This document shows positions 1 through 10,441 of a DNA stretch of 64,000 nt, piece by piece. The notes under the pieces were generated by a model. It had not been told where the DNA came from. It searched no databases and saw nothing but the letters and a program-made list of their open reading frames with translations. This stretch comes from Microbulbifer guangxiensis (GTDB lineage Bacteria > Pseudomonadota > Gammaproteobacteria > Pseudomonadales > Cellvibrionaceae). The translations under genes were made by a program, and so were the position numbers. The stretch covers positions 235,596 through 299,595 of the forward strand of contig NZ_JAJSAQ010000005.1 of NCBI RefSeq assembly GCF_021729075.1, given 5' to 3'. Positions within the stretch are counted from its first letter, which is position 1; each line of letters starts with the position of its first letter.

Positions 1-882
1 ATCACTGGTGGCTGGGTGTCCATGGTCCAGCACTACTTCATCAGCGCCTGGGTGCCGCCGCAGGATGTCCGCAATACCTTCGAGCTGCGTCAGCTCTCCA
101 GCGGGCTATTCCGTATGGGCTTCACGGCGCCACAGGTAGAGGTCCCGGCCGGCAGTCAGGGGGAGCTGAGCGCCTCATTCTATGCTGGGCCGAAAGACGT
201 CTTTCGCCTGGAAGAAATCTCACCCTACCTGGATCTGACCGTGGATTACGGTTGGCTCTGGTGGCTGGCGAAGCCCATGTTCTGGGTACTGAACTTCATC
301 CACGACAACATCGTCGCTAACTGGGGATGGGCGATCGTACTGCTGACCGTCTTTATCAAGGCCCTGCTCTACCCGCTGTCGGCCGCGGGCCTGAAGTCCA
401 TGGCCCGTATGCGCAAGTTCGCGCCGCAAATGAAGAAACTGCAGGAACAGTACAAGGACAACCGCCAGAAGCTCGCGGAAGAGACCATGAAGCTCTACCG
501 TCGGGAGAAGATCAACCCCATGGGCGGCTGCCTGCCAATCCTGCTGCAGATGCCGGTTTTCATCGGCCTGTACTGGATGTTGATGGAAACCGTCGAGTTG
601 CGCCACGCCCCCTGGATCATGTGGATTCATGATCTGTCGGCCAAGGACCCATACTTCATCCTGCCGGTGATCATGGGGCTCACCATGTGGCTGATGCAGA
701 AACTGCAGCCCCAGCCCACTGATCCGACCCAGGCGCGGATCATGCAATTGATGCCGGTGATGATGACCTTCTTCTTCCTCTGGTTCCCGGCGGGCCTGGT
801 ACTGTACTGGATTGCCAACAACGTGCTCTCCATTGCCCAGACCTGGTATATCAACAAGCAGGTCGAGGCAGCCTCGAGCTGA
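1..882 (+). CDS. yidC: Membrane protein insertase YidC, C-terminal part (5' end outside window)
   Basis: The reading frame is open from base 1, so only the last 293 residues are present; E. coli YidC is 548 residues. YidC inserts and folds inner-membrane proteins, alone or with SecYEG. The visible part holds the end of the periplasmic domain, with GGWVSMVQHYFISAWVP near the start, and then the conserved five-helix insertase core. That core includes the charged cytoplasmic loop with MARMRKFAPQMKKLQEQYK and the segment NPMGGCLPILLQMPVFIGLY. The last helix contains FPAGLVLYWIANN. The gene precedes mnmE, as in the usual rnpA-yidC-mnmE order, and is followed by a hairpin terminator. Confidence 0.97.
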   Translation: MTGGWVSMVQHYFISAWVPPQDVRNTFELRQLSSGLFRMGFTAPQVEVPAGSQGELSASFYAGPKDVFRLEEISPYLDLTVDYGWLWWLAKPMFWVLNFIHDNIVANWGWAIVLLTVFIKALLYPLSAAGLKSMARMRKFAPQMKKLQEQYKDNRQKLAEETMKLYRREKINPMGGCLPILLQMPVFIGLYWMLMETVELRHAPWIMWIHDLSAKDPYFILPVIMGLTMWLMQKLQPQPTDPTQARIMQLMPVMMTFFFLWFPAGLVLYWIANNVLSIAQTWYINKQVEAASS

Positions 883-907
883 CGGGCACCCACCACTGAC
901 AGCATTT

Positions 908-934
908 CAGGGCCGCTTTAGCGGCCCTGTTTCG
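908..934 (+). terminator. Rho-independent terminator after yidC
   Basis: The 9-bp stem CAGGGCCGC / GCGGCCCTG (908-916 and 921-929) encloses the loop TTTA and is followed by TTTCGTTT. It lies 26 bases after the yidC stop and just before mnmE, so mnmE probably has its own promoter or depends on read-through. Confidence 0.75.
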
Positions 935-957
935 TTTGCGTTGAGTACACTTTCCTC

Positions 958-2346
958 ATGACCGAATCGAAACCCGAATCCACCACTCCCCGTGACACCA
1001 TCGCCGCCGTGGCTACCGCCCCGGGGCGGGGTGGCATCGGGGTCATCCGCCTCTCCGGGCCCCGGAGCCTCGAGATCGCCCACAAAATCTGTGGTAACCG
1101 GACACTCAAACCGCGTCACGCCCACTACCGTAATTTTTCTCGTGAGGAGCAGTTGATCGATCAGGGGATCGCCCTGTTTTTCCCCGCACCCAACTCTTTC
1201 ACCGGAGAGGATGTTGTGGAACTGCAGGGCCACGGCGGTCCAGTCATCCTGGATCAGTTACTGCAGGCCGCAGTCGCCCTGGGCGCCCGACAGGCTCGGC
1301 CAGGCGAGTTTTCCGAACGCGCTTTTCTCAACGACAAGATCGATCTGGCGCAAGCGGAAGCCATCGCCGACCTGATCGAGGCGGGCAGCGCCCAGGCAGC
1401 GCGCAATGCGATGCGCTCTCTCCAGGGTGCATTCTCCCAAAAAATCGAAGATTTGGTCGCCCAGCTGACTCATTTACGCATCTATGTCGAAGCATCGATC
1501 GATTTTCCAGAGGAAGAAATCGATTTCCTGGCAGACGGCAAAGTAGCCGCGGACATTGAAGCCCTGCTTGGTCATTTGACCGCCGTGGAGCACGAGGCGC
1601 GACAGGGAAGCCTGTTGAGGGAGGGAATGGAAGTGGCAATTGCCGGCCGTCCCAATGCCGGCAAGTCGAGCCTGCTGAACGCCCTGGCTGGGCGGGACGC
1701 GGCGATCGTCACTGATATTGCCGGCACCACCCGGGACATCCTGCGCGAGCAGGTGCATCTGGACGGCATGCCGCTGTTATTTGCCGACACTGCCGGGCTG
1801 AGGGATTCCCCCGACCGTGTCGAGCAGATTGGCATCCAGCGTGCCTGGGACGAGATCCGGGGGGCCGACCGTGTGCTGCTGGTGGTAGATGCGGAACAGG
1901 CCCACAGCCTGAATCCCGAGACCACCTGGCCCGAATTCACCAGCCAGCTTCCCGACCCGGAAAAGCTCACCCTGGTTCTGAACAAGATCGACCTGACTGA
2001 TTACAGCGCGGGCCTGCAGGCACATACAGACGGCGTGCCCGTCATTGCCGTCAGTGCCAAAACCGGCGCCGGGCTGGATGCACTGCGTGAGCACCTCAAA
2101 CACTGCATGGGTTACACGGGAGCCGCCGAGGGTACTTTCAGCGCCCGCCGCCGCCACCTGGATGCTCTGGAGCGCGCGCGTCAGTTTATCGAGCAGGGGG
2201 CCACACAACTGCATGAAAGCGGTGCCGGTGAACTACTTGCAGAAGACCTGAGACAAGCCCAGCAGGCACTGGGCGAGATTACTGGCACCGTCACCGCTGA
2301 TGAGTTGCTGGGTAAAATTTTCGGCAGCTTCTGTATCGGCAAGTAG
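958..2346 (+). CDS. mnmE: tRNA uridine-5-carboxymethylaminomethyl GTPase MnmE
   Basis: MnmE works with MnmG to make the (carboxymethyl)aminomethyl group on U34 of tRNAs that read NNA/NNG codons. The product is 462 residues, against about 454 in E. coli. It has the N-terminal folate-binding domain starting at [15 protein letters not shown], a helical domain, and an inserted Ras-like G domain. The G motifs are GRPNAGKSS (residues 230-238), [13 protein letters not shown] and SAKTG. The C terminus is the expected CIGK, whose Cys is required for modification. The ATG at 958 has only a weak ribosome site but gives the normal N terminus. The partner gene mnmG follows after the origin-like gap. Confidence 0.97.
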   Translation: MTESKPESTTPRDTIAAVATAPGRGGIGVIRLSGPRSLEIAHKICGNRTLKPRHAHYRNFSREEQLIDQGIALFFPAPNSFTGEDVVELQGHGGPVILDQLLQAAVALGARQARPGEFSERAFLNDKIDLAQAEAIADLIEAGSAQAARNAMRSLQGAFSQKIEDLVAQLTHLRIYVEASIDFPEEEIDFLADGKVAADIEALLGHLTAVEHEARQGSLLREGMEVAIAGRPNAGKSSLLNALAGRDAAIVTDIAGTTRDILREQVHLDGMPLLFADTAGLRDSPDRVEQIGIQRAWDEIRGADRVLLVVDAEQAHSLNPETTWPEFTSQLPDPEKLTLVLNKIDLTDYSAGLQAHTDGVPVIAVSAKTGAGLDALREHLKHCMGYTGAAEGTFSARRRHLDALERARQFIEQGATQLHESGAGELLAEDLRQAQQALGEITGTVTADELLGKIFGSFCIGK

Positions 2347-3038
2347 CCCCCCGCCCCCGCCCAAGCCCCCTCTATCCCGGCCTGCCACTGCCATCGCCAG
2401 AGCAGAGGCCGGGTTCAGTCGTTCATTTCCACGCCCACTGCACAGAAGTTGCCCACAGCTACCCACAGACTTATCCAGACCAGCCCGGTTACCCACAACT
2501 CTCCAGCAGCTTGTACACGGCCAGATGGGTTCAGGCCTTGTTATCAGGCCAGCTGTGGGCAAAAGCGGGGGAAAAGCCGGAGATTCCTGGGGACCGGGCC
2601 GGGCATAACTTGCCGCAATGCCAGAATGGCGAAAAGTTATCCTTTTCATCCACAGTCCCCTACCGCACTTACACCCTCGCTGGATCAGGGGTTATGGTCA
2701 ACCTGGCAGGAGTTCTAACTCTATGTTTTCATTGAGTTTTTCTGCCTTACCCAGTGATATCGCCGCCCCTAATAATAACAATCAATACAAACACTCTTTC
2801 ATACATGAGATATGTATAAGTTAATTAGTAAGAAGGGATATGAGTCGTTTATCTGAAAGACCCGAGATTCCAGTCGGGGCATCCACAGCCTCGCTGCACC
2901 ATCCCCTTCAGAATCGCCTACCCGGGACCCTATAGTTGGCGTCATGAGGATCGTGCATTGGGTGGCGAACACCATTTGCTGCTCAGCGGCCACTGCCTAT
3001 AAAATGTGCGCCCCTTTTTTGACCCTGTGGCGGTAGTG
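2347..3038. other. oriC: Probable chromosomal replication origin (oriC) between mnmE and mnmG
   Basis: This 692-bp gap carries no convincing gene. Its first half holds a cluster of near-matches to the DnaA box TTATCCACA: TTGCCCACA at 2449-2457, CTACCCACA at 2459-2467, TTATCCAGA at 2471-2479, TTACCCACA at 2489-2497, TCATCCACA at 2646-2654, and an inverted TTGCCCACA at 2554-2562. The second half, roughly 2715-2840, is strikingly AT-rich for this GC-rich genome and could be the unwinding element. In E. coli the origin also lies directly upstream of mnmG (gidA), and parAB is close by here. No box is a perfect match, so the assignment is inferred from clustering and position. Confidence 0.65.
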
Positions 3039-4928
3039 ATGGACTTCCCCAAGCAATATGACGTGATCGTGATCGGTGGCGGCCATGCCGGAACCGAGGC
3101 ATCCCTCGCGGCCGCGCGTATGGGGGCTTCGACGCTGCTACTGACCCACAACATCGAAACCCTCGGGCAAATGTCCTGCAACCCGGCGATTGGCGGCATC
3201 GGCAAGAGCCACCTGGTGAAAGAGGTGGACGCCCTCGGCGGCGCCATGGCAACAGCGACTGACCTGGCCGGTATCCAGTTTCGCGTGCTCAATGCGCGCA
3301 AGGGCCCGGCTGTGCGTGCCACCCGGGCACAGGCAGACCGCGCGCTCTACCGCGGTGCCATCCGCACGATTCTGGAGAGCCAGGAGAACCTGGAGATATT
3401 CCAGCAGGCCGCCGACGACCTGATCGTTGAGGGTGAGCGTGTGGTCGGCGTGGTCACCAACGCCGGCATCCGCTTCCGTGGCAAGACCGTCGTAATCACT
3501 GCCGGCACCTTTCTCGGAGGTCGCATCCATATCGGTCTGGACAGTCACTCAGGTGGCCGCGCCGGCGATCCGCCCTCGATTGCCCTGGCCGAGCGCCTGC
3601 GGGAGCTCCCTTTCCGGGTTGAGCGGCTGAAAACCGGCACGCCGCCACGGATCGATGCCCGCTCAGTGGACTTTTCCGTGATGGAAGAGCAGTGGGGCGA
3701 TGCGCCGACACCGGTGATGTCCTACCTCGGCAATCGCGAACAGCACCCGCGCCAGGTCTGCTGCTGGATCACCCACACCAACAGCCGCACCCATGAGATC
3801 ATCCACGGCGGTCTGGACCGCTCCCCCATGTACTCCGGGGTGATCGAGGGGGTCGGCCCGCGCTACTGTCCCTCGATCGAGGACAAGGTTCACCGCTTTG
3901 CCGACAAGGACAGCCACCAGATTTTTGTCGAACCCGAGGGTTTGACCACCAACGAGCTGTATCCGAACGGGATTTCCACCAGCCTGCCATTCGACGTGCA
4001 GGTGGCGCTGGTGCGCTCGATCCGCGGTTTCGAAAACGCCCATATCACCCGCCCGGGCTACGCCATCGAGTACGATTTCTTCGATCCCCGCGACCTGTTG
4101 CCGTCACTGGAGACGAAGTTTATTCAGGGGCTGTACTTCGCCGGCCAGATCAACGGCACCACCGGTTACGAGGAAGCTGCGGCCCAGGGGTTGCTGGCGG
4201 GCGCCAACGCCGCCCTGCGCGCCCGGGAACGCGATGCCTGGTCCCCGCGCCGCGATCAGGCCTACCTCGGGGTTCTGGTCGACGACCTGATTACCACCGG
4301 CACCAAGGAGCCGTACCGCATGTTCACCAGCCGTGCGGAATACCGGCTGTTGTTGCGGGAGGACAACGCCGACCTGCGTCTGACCGAGCGGGGGCGGGAG
4401 CTGGGCCTGGTGAGTGATGCGCGCTGGCAGGCATTCAGCGAAAAACGCGAGGCCATCGAGCGCGAGCGCCAGCGACTGCAGGAGACCTGGATTCACCCGA
4501 ACACTCCCCAGGCCGCCGCCGCCGAAGCCAAGCTGCCCCAATCGCTGGCGCGGGAGTACAACCTGATGGACCTGCTGCGTCGACCGGAGCTGCGCTATGT
4601 CGACGTCGCTGGGCTCAAGGGCGAGCCTGTGGCTGACGAGCGGGTTGCCGAGCAGGTGGAGATTTCGGCCAAGTACGCCGGATACATCGACCGCCAGCGC
4701 GATGAGATCGAGCGCCTCCGCGCCTATGAGGACACGCCGATCCCCGCAGATTTCGATTACAGCGAGGTCTCCGGCCTCTCCAGCGAGGTCAAGCAGAAAC
4801 TGGGCGACTCGCGCCCGGACACCCTGGCGCGGGCTTCCCGCGTGCCCGGCGTCACGCCGGCCGCCGTATCGCTGCTGCTGATCCAGCTGAAGAAACGCGG
4901 TCTGCTGACCCGCAAAAAAGTGGTCTAG
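3039..4928 (+). CDS. mnmG: tRNA uridine-5-carboxymethylaminomethyl synthesis enzyme MnmG (GidA)
   Basis: MnmG is the FAD- and NADH-dependent partner of MnmE in wobble-uridine modification. Starting at the ATG at 3039 gives 629 residues, the same as E. coli; an upstream in-frame GTG at 3006 would add 11 unconserved residues. The N terminus carries the dinucleotide-binding motif IGGGHAGTE (residues 12-20), followed by [16 protein letters not shown]. The two family signatures [11 protein letters not shown] and [17 protein letters not shown] are present, and the C-terminal helical domain that contacts MnmE and tRNA is complete. The stop is 12 bases before rsmG, so the two are probably co-transcribed. 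Confidence 0.97.
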   Translation: MDFPKQYDVIVIGGGHAGTEASLAAARMGASTLLLTHNIETLGQMSCNPAIGGIGKSHLVKEVDALGGAMATATDLAGIQFRVLNARKGPAVRATRAQADRALYRGAIRTILESQENLEIFQQAADDLIVEGERVVGVVTNAGIRFRGKTVVITAGTFLGGRIHIGLDSHSGGRAGDPPSIALAERLRELPFRVERLKTGTPPRIDARSVDFSVMEEQWGDAPTPVMSYLGNREQHPRQVCCWITHTNSRTHEIIHGGLDRSPMYSGVIEGVGPRYCPSIEDKVHRFADKDSHQIFVEPEGLTTNELYPNGISTSLPFDVQVALVRSIRGFENAHITRPGYAIEYDFFDPRDLLPSLETKFIQGLYFAGQINGTTGYEEAAAQGLLAGANAALRARERDAWSPRRDQAYLGVLVDDLITTGTKEPYRMFTSRAEYRLLLREDNADLRLTERGRELGLVSDARWQAFSEKREAIERERQRLQETWIHPNTPQAAAAEAKLPQSLAREYNLMDLLRRPELRYVDVAGLKGEPVADERVAEQVEISAKYAGYIDRQRDEIERLRAYEDTPIPADFDYSEVSGLSSEVKQKLGDSRPDTLARASRVPGVTPAAVSLLLIQLKKRGLLTRKKVV

Positions 4929-4940
4929 GGGAGACGCGGT

Positions 4941-5603
4941 TTGTCACAGATGGAATCCTTCCGCCCGCGCCTGGCGGAGGCCGCCGAGCAGATGGCGGTA
5001 CCACTGACGGAGGAGCAGCAGACCCAGTTACTGGAATACCTGGCCCTCTTCGCCCGCTGGAATGCCGCCTACAACCTGTCCGCGGTGCGCGACCCGGCGG
5101 AAATGCTCGAGCGCCATATCATCGACAGCCTCAGCGTGGTGAACCTCTGCGGTGAGGATGCGGAGCCGTTGCTTGATGTGGGCAGCGGCGGTGGCCTGCC
5201 CGGTATTCCCCTGGCCATTGCCCACCCGCAGCGTCAGGTCACTCTGCTGGATAGCAATGGCAAGAAAACCCGTTTCCTGTTTCAGGTGGCCAGCCAGCTA
5301 CCACTGCCCAACGTGCAGGTGGTGCATACGCGACTCGAGGCTTTTACACCGCAGCAACCTTTTGCCGCCATCACTTCCAGGGCGTTTGCCACCATCGCCG
5401 ACATGATCTCGAAGAGTGAGCGCTTGCTAACTCCGGGCGGTAAGTTTTACGCTATGAAGGGCAAGTTTCCACAAGATGAGTTGAGCGCACTTCCAAAAGG
5501 GATTAAGGTCGATCGGGTGCACACCCTTTCGGTACCGGGTTGCGATGCGGATCGCCACCTTATCGTTTTGAGCCGCGCCGCAGAAAGCGACGGCCTGGCG
5601 TAA
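4941..5603 (+). CDS. rsmG: 16S rRNA (guanine-527-N7)-methyltransferase RsmG (GidB)
   Basis: RsmG methylates N7 of G527 in 16S rRNA using S-adenosylmethionine. The SAM-binding motif LLDVGSGGGLPGIPLAI lies at about residues 77-93, and the family segments NLSAVRDPAEMLERHIIDSL and AITSRAFATIADM are clear. The start used is TTG at 4941, because AGGGGAGA at 4927-4934 is well spaced for it. An ATG at 4950 would remove only three residues, so the true start is uncertain by that much. The product is 220 residues (207 in E. coli). The gene lies in the mnmG-rsmG-parAB row typical of origin regions. Confidence 0.95.
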   Translation: MSQMESFRPRLAEAAEQMAVPLTEEQQTQLLEYLALFARWNAAYNLSAVRDPAEMLERHIIDSLSVVNLCGEDAEPLLDVGSGGGLPGIPLAIAHPQRQVTLLDSNGKKTRFLFQVASQLPLPNVQVVHTRLEAFTPQQPFAAITSRAFATIADMISKSERLLTPGGKFYAMKGKFPQDELSALPKGIKVDRVHTLSVPGCDADRHLIVLSRAAESDGLA

Positions 5604-5740
5604 ATCCCGCGAACGACGATTCCTGTTTCCAAGACCTGCGCACTCCCCCGGGACACCTGCGCCCGACCTGAAACCCGCGTATAGCGGTGCCCGAGTGGCA
5701 ACCGGGGAGAGCGCCTTCGGGACAACAAAGGATAAAAACC

Positions 5741-6547
5741 TTGAGCAAGATATTCGCAGTGGCCAATCAGAAAGGCGGGGTCGGCAAAACCACCACCTGC
5801 GTCAATCTGGCCGCTTCCCTGGTTGCCAACAAGCGCCGGGTCCTGTTGGTCGATCTCGATCCCCAGGGCAACGCCACCATGGGCAGTGGGGTCAACAAGG
5901 GCGATCTGCAGCTGTCGGTATACGACGTACTGGCGGACAGTCTTCCCGCACGTAAGGCTATCGTCCCTACGGAGAGCGGCTACGATCTGCTGCCCGCCAA
6001 CGGCGACCTGTCCGCTGCTGAGGTGGAACTGCTGGACATGGAGGGCCGTGAGTCCCGCCTGCGCCGGGCCCTGCGCGAAGAGCACGATAACTACGATTAC
6101 ATCGTCGTCGACTGCCCCCCCTCCCTGAACATGCTGACGGTCAATGCCCTCTGTGCGGCCAGCGGTGTGCTGATCCCCATGCAGTGTGAATACTACGCGC
6201 TGGAGGGGCTGTCGGCCCTGATCGATACCATCACCCAGATTCAGCGCGCCGCCAACCCGGAGCTCAGGATCGAGGGGATCCTGCGTACCATGTACGACCC
6301 GCGCAACAGCCTGACCAGCGATGTCTCCGATCAGCTGTCCGAGTATTTCGGCGAGCGGCTCTACCGCACCTGCATCCCGCGCAATGTGCGTCTTGCCGAA
6401 GCCCCGAGTTATGGCAAGCCGGCGCTGGAGTACGATCGCCATTCCAAGGGTGCCATCGCCTATCTGGCCCTGGCAGGCGAAATGACACGTCGCCATGGTG
6501 CCGGGCGCGGCTCCAGCCAGTCGACCCCCGTCGCGCAAGCCGTTTAA
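5741..6547 (+). CDS. parA: Chromosome-partitioning ATPase ParA (Soj type)
   Basis: ParA is the Walker-type ATPase that moves ParB-parS complexes and so segregates the newly copied origin. The start chosen is the TTG at 5741, preceded by AAAGGA, because it puts the deviant Walker A motif KGGVGKTT at residues 11-18 as in the family. The longer frame from a GTG at 5687 adds residues without similarity. DLDPQGN and VVDCPPSLNMLT are the Walker A' and B segments. The length of 268 residues is normal for chromosomal ParA. It lies 14 bases before parB and forms an operon with it. Confidence 0.95.
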   Translation: MSKIFAVANQKGGVGKTTTCVNLAASLVANKRRVLLVDLDPQGNATMGSGVNKGDLQLSVYDVLADSLPARKAIVPTESGYDLLPANGDLSAAEVELLDMEGRESRLRRALREEHDNYDYIVVDCPPSLNMLTVNALCAASGVLIPMQCEYYALEGLSALIDTITQIQRAANPELRIEGILRTMYDPRNSLTSDVSDQLSEYFGERLYRTCIPRNVRLAEAPSYGKPALEYDRHSKGAIAYLALAGEMTRRHGAGRGSSQSTPVAQAV

Positions 6548-6561
6548 TCGAGGTACACACT

Positions 6562-7455
6562 ATGGCCAGCCGGCGTAAAGGTTTGGGCAGGAACCTGTCC
6601 CATCTGATCAGTGGTGAAGCGAGCCAGGCAATTGCCATGGCGACCGGAGACAGCAGTGAGCGTGTCGATGGAGAGCTTCGCGAACTGCCCATCGAATACC
6701 TGCAGCGCGGCCGCTACCAGCCGCGCCGCGACTTCCCGCAGGAATCCCTGCAGGAACTGGCGGACTCGATCCGTGCCCAGGGCATCATGCAGCCCATTGT
6801 GGTGCGCCCCGTCGGGGAAAAGTTCGAGATCATTGCCGGGGAGCGTCGCTGGCGCGCTGCCCAGCTTGCAGAGCTGGACCGGGTTCCGGCACTGGTGCGC
6901 GATGTCCCGGATGAGGCCGCTGTAGCCATGGCCCTCATCGAGAATATCCAGCGGGAAGATCTCAATCCGGTCGAGGAAGCCACTGCCCTGAAGCGGCTAC
7001 AGGATGAATTTGAGCTGACCCAGCAGCAGGTGGCCGAGGCGGTGGGCAAGTCCCGGACCGCGGTGACCAACCTGTTGCGCCTGCTGAGTCTCACCGAAGA
7101 GGTGCGCACCTTCCTCGAGCGCGGCGATCTCGAGCTGGGCCATGCCAAGGCGCTGCTCGGCCTCGGTGGTGAAACCCAGCGCGCCGCCGCCCGCCAGGTC
7201 GTTGATCGCGGGCTTACAGTGCGCCAGACTGAGGCGCTTGTTCGTCGCTTGCAGCAGCAGGCGCACAACCCGGCCCCGGCAAAACCCAAAGAGGACCCCA
7301 ACATACGCCGGCTGAGCGAGCGGCTGTCTGAAAAGGTAGGGGTGCCCGTTACCATCGACTGCAACGAAAAGGGCGCCGGGCGACTGGTCCTGAAGTACAG
7401 CAGCCTGGATGAACTGCAGGGGATTCTCGGCCACCTCGGCTACAGCGAGGACTGA
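6562..7455 (+). CDS. parB: Chromosome-partitioning protein ParB (Spo0J type)
   Basis: ParB binds parS sites, clamps onto DNA and spreads in a CTP-dependent manner, and it stimulates ParA. The 297-residue product begins with the ParA-activating peptide region (RRKGLGRNLSHLIS). Next comes the ParB/Srx CTPase domain with GERRWRA and ENIQREDLNPVEEA, then a helix-turn-helix with LTQQQVAEAVGKSRTAVTNL, and a C-terminal dimerisation domain. The start has GAGG about 8 bases upstream. I did not find a parS-like 16-mer in this window, so its targets must lie elsewhere or be too divergent to see by eye. Confidence 0.95.
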   Translation: MASRRKGLGRNLSHLISGEASQAIAMATGDSSERVDGELRELPIEYLQRGRYQPRRDFPQESLQELADSIRAQGIMQPIVVRPVGEKFEIIAGERRWRAAQLAELDRVPALVRDVPDEAAVAMALIENIQREDLNPVEEATALKRLQDEFELTQQQVAEAVGKSRTAVTNLLRLLSLTEEVRTFLERGDLELGHAKALLGLGGETQRAAARQVVDRGLTVRQTEALVRRLQQQAHNPAPAKPKEDPNIRRLSERLSEKVGVPVTIDCNEKGAGRLVLKYSSLDELQGILGHLGYSED

Positions 7456-7580
7456 GCCGACAGTTGATGTGTCACCCTGCGCCAAACCGGTGCAGAGGAA
7501 AAGGTTTGTAAGCGCTCACAGTCGGCGATTTCGACCGGTAAAAACCGCCGAAATATAAACAACTTGACGGCATTTGCCGG

Positions 7581-7610
7581 TTGAACCGGCAATGCTGTTG
7601 CTCCTATAAT
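7581..7610 (+). promoter_or_regulatory. Probable sigma-70 promoter of the atp operon
   Basis: A perfect -10 hexamer TATAAT at 7605-7610 lies 18 bp downstream of TTGAAC at 7581-7586. The -35 lies within the small inverted repeat GCCGGTTGAACCGGC (7576-7590). A further palindrome, CGCCCAAAAATTGGGCG, covers 7616-7632 where the transcript would begin. It is the only strong promoter-like pair in the 210-bp gap between parB and atpI. Confidence 0.65.
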
Positions 7611-7665
7611 TCGCTCGCCCAAAAATTGGGCGGACAGCGCTAATATTGGCCGGTTTATCCCGCCT

Positions 7666-8028
7666 ATGTCGAAACCCCCGGTATTGAAAATTGCCGCGGT
7701 ACAGCTCCTGCTGGTATCGCTGGTCGGTGCAACCTGGCACTTCCTTGGCAATCCGGTGACGGCGCTCTCGATATTTCTCGGTGGCGCCCTGTGTGCGCTG
7801 CCGAACGCATATTTTGCCCTGCGTGCCTTCCGCCACAGTGGAGCGCGTGCAGCCCCCCGGGTAGTGGAATCCTTCTACCGGGCGGAGACCGGTAAATTCG
7901 TGCTCACCCTGGTCGGGTTTGCAGCCGTCTTTGCCGCGGTCAGGCCGCTGAATGCGGCCGCACTGTTTATCAGTTACAGCCTCTGCGTGATCGTGCAGTG
8001 GCTGATGGTCGCGCGCCTGGTGCGCTGA
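7666..8028 (+). CDS. atpI: ATP synthase assembly protein AtpI
   Basis: AtpI is a small inner-membrane protein that helps assemble the c-ring and is not part of the finished enzyme. The 120-residue product has about four predicted membrane segments, for example VLKIAAVQLLLVSLVGATW and FVLTLVGFAAVFAAV. The segment ALPNAYFALRAFR is typical of the gammaproteobacterial form. It is the first gene of the atp operon, about 56 bases after the -10 element and 44 bases before atpB. Confidence 0.92.
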   Translation: MSKPPVLKIAAVQLLLVSLVGATWHFLGNPVTALSIFLGGALCALPNAYFALRAFRHSGARAAPRVVESFYRAETGKFVLTLVGFAAVFAAVRPLNAAALFISYSLCVIVQWLMVARLVR

Positions 8029-8066
8029 CCTAGCGACGACAGAATTCTTACTTTGACGATTGCTGA

Positions 8067-8999
<933 letters not shown>

Positions 9000-9050
9000 T
9001 TTTTCGACAGTTACGTTTCATCAACCTTTCAATCAACTCTTAACTTATAG

Positions 9051-9311
<261 letters not shown>

Positions 9312-9383
9312 TTCCATCGTTCCAATTGCCCTTAACCCCCATAGTTCTTTTTTTATAAAGAGCAAAGAGCAAGAGGTGTCGGT

Positions 9384-9854
9384 GTGAATATCAACCTGAC
9401 TCTAATCGGCCAGTCGATTACATTTCTGGCCTTTGTGTGGTTCTGCTGGAAGTTCGTCTGGCCGCCCCTGATGGGCGTGATGAAGGAGCGCGAGCAGAAG
9501 ATCGCTACCGGTCTTGAAGAAGCCGAGCGTGCTGGAAAGGATCTGGAGCTGGCCCAGCGTAAAGCTGCTGATCAGCTCAAGGAAGCCAAAGAGCAGGCGG
9601 CTGAGATCATTGATGGTGCCAATAAGCGCGCCAATCAGATCGTCGATGAGGCCAAGCAGGCCGCCCTCGCCGAGGGTGATCGCCTGAAGGCTGCCGCCAA
9701 GGCGGAGATCGAACAGGAAGTGAACCGTGCCAAGGAGCAGCTGCGCAGCCGCGTAGCCGAGCTGTCCGTGGCCGGTGCCGAGAAGATCCTGTCGATCAAT
9801 ATCGATGCCAAGGCGCATGACGACCTGATCGACAAACTGGCAGCCGAGCTGTAA
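9384..9854 (+). CDS. atpF: ATP synthase Fo subunit b
   Basis: Subunit b is the stator stalk that links subunit a to F1. It starts with GTG and has AAGAGG upstream. Its 156 residues match the E. coli length. The N terminus is a single membrane helix ([20 protein letters not shown]). The rest is a long charged, Ala/Glu/Lys-rich coiled coil ending in the delta-binding region. It sits between atpE and atpH in the standard operon order. Confidence 0.96.
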   Translation: MNINLTLIGQSITFLAFVWFCWKFVWPPLMGVMKEREQKIATGLEEAERAGKDLELAQRKAADQLKEAKEQAAEIIDGANKRANQIVDEAKQAALAEGDRLKAAAKAEIEQEVNRAKEQLRSRVAELSVAGAEKILSINIDAKAHDDLIDKLAAEL

Positions 9855-9866
9855 GCGAGGAACCCC

Positions 9867-10403
9867 ATGGCGGAACTCAGCACACTGGCCCGGCCTTACG
9901 CCAAAGCAGCCTTCGCCTATGCGCAGCAGGCCTCCGACCTCTCAGGTTGGAGCGCTGCGCTGGCAACTGCAGCCGCGGTCAGCCAAAGCGAGAAAGTGCG
10001 TGAGCTGTTGGAGAACCCACAGCTCACCAGCGAACAGCGCGCAGACAAATTCCTGTCCATCTGTTCAGATGACCTCAGTGAAGCCGGTAAGAACTTTATC
10101 CGGTTATTGGCGGAAAACCACCGCCTTTCCCTGTTGCCGGAAATTTCCGCGCTGTTCGAAGACCTGAAAGCAAAAGCGGAGTCCACGATCGAAGTGGAAG
10201 TCGTGTCCGCGCGAGCCCTCAGTGATGCCCAGGCCGAAAACCTGACGCAGGCGCTCGGCAAGAAATTCGGACGCGAAGTGCACCTGCACAGCTCAGTAGA
10301 CGAGAGCCTGCTGGGAGGCGCCATCGTGCGCGCCGGTGACACTGTAATCGACGGCACGGTGCGCGGCCGACTGGCCAAACTCGCCGAGGCGATGAACTCC
10401 TAA
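9867..10403 (+). CDS. atpH: ATP synthase F1 subunit delta
   Basis: Subunit delta joins the b-dimer stator to the top of the alpha/beta hexamer. The product has 178 residues (177 in E. coli). It begins MAELSTLARPYAKAAFAYA and has the conserved C-terminal stretch GGAIVRAGDTVIDGTVRGRL. It follows atpF by 12 bases and precedes atpA by 38. Confidence 0.96.
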   Translation: MAELSTLARPYAKAAFAYAQQASDLSGWSAALATAAAVSQSEKVRELLENPQLTSEQRADKFLSICSDDLSEAGKNFIRLLAENHRLSLLPEISALFEDLKAKAESTIEVEVVSARALSDAQAENLTQALGKKFGREVHLHSSVDESLLGGAIVRAGDTVIDGTVRGRLAKLAEAMNS

Positions 10404-10441
10404 TTACTTTCCTAAGCATTTAGGAACTTGAGGAACAGAGC

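Noticed and set aside
5604..7665. Search for parS centromere sites around parAB
   Set aside because: I found no 16-mer close to TGTTCCACGTGGAACA by eye in or beside the par genes, so none is reported.
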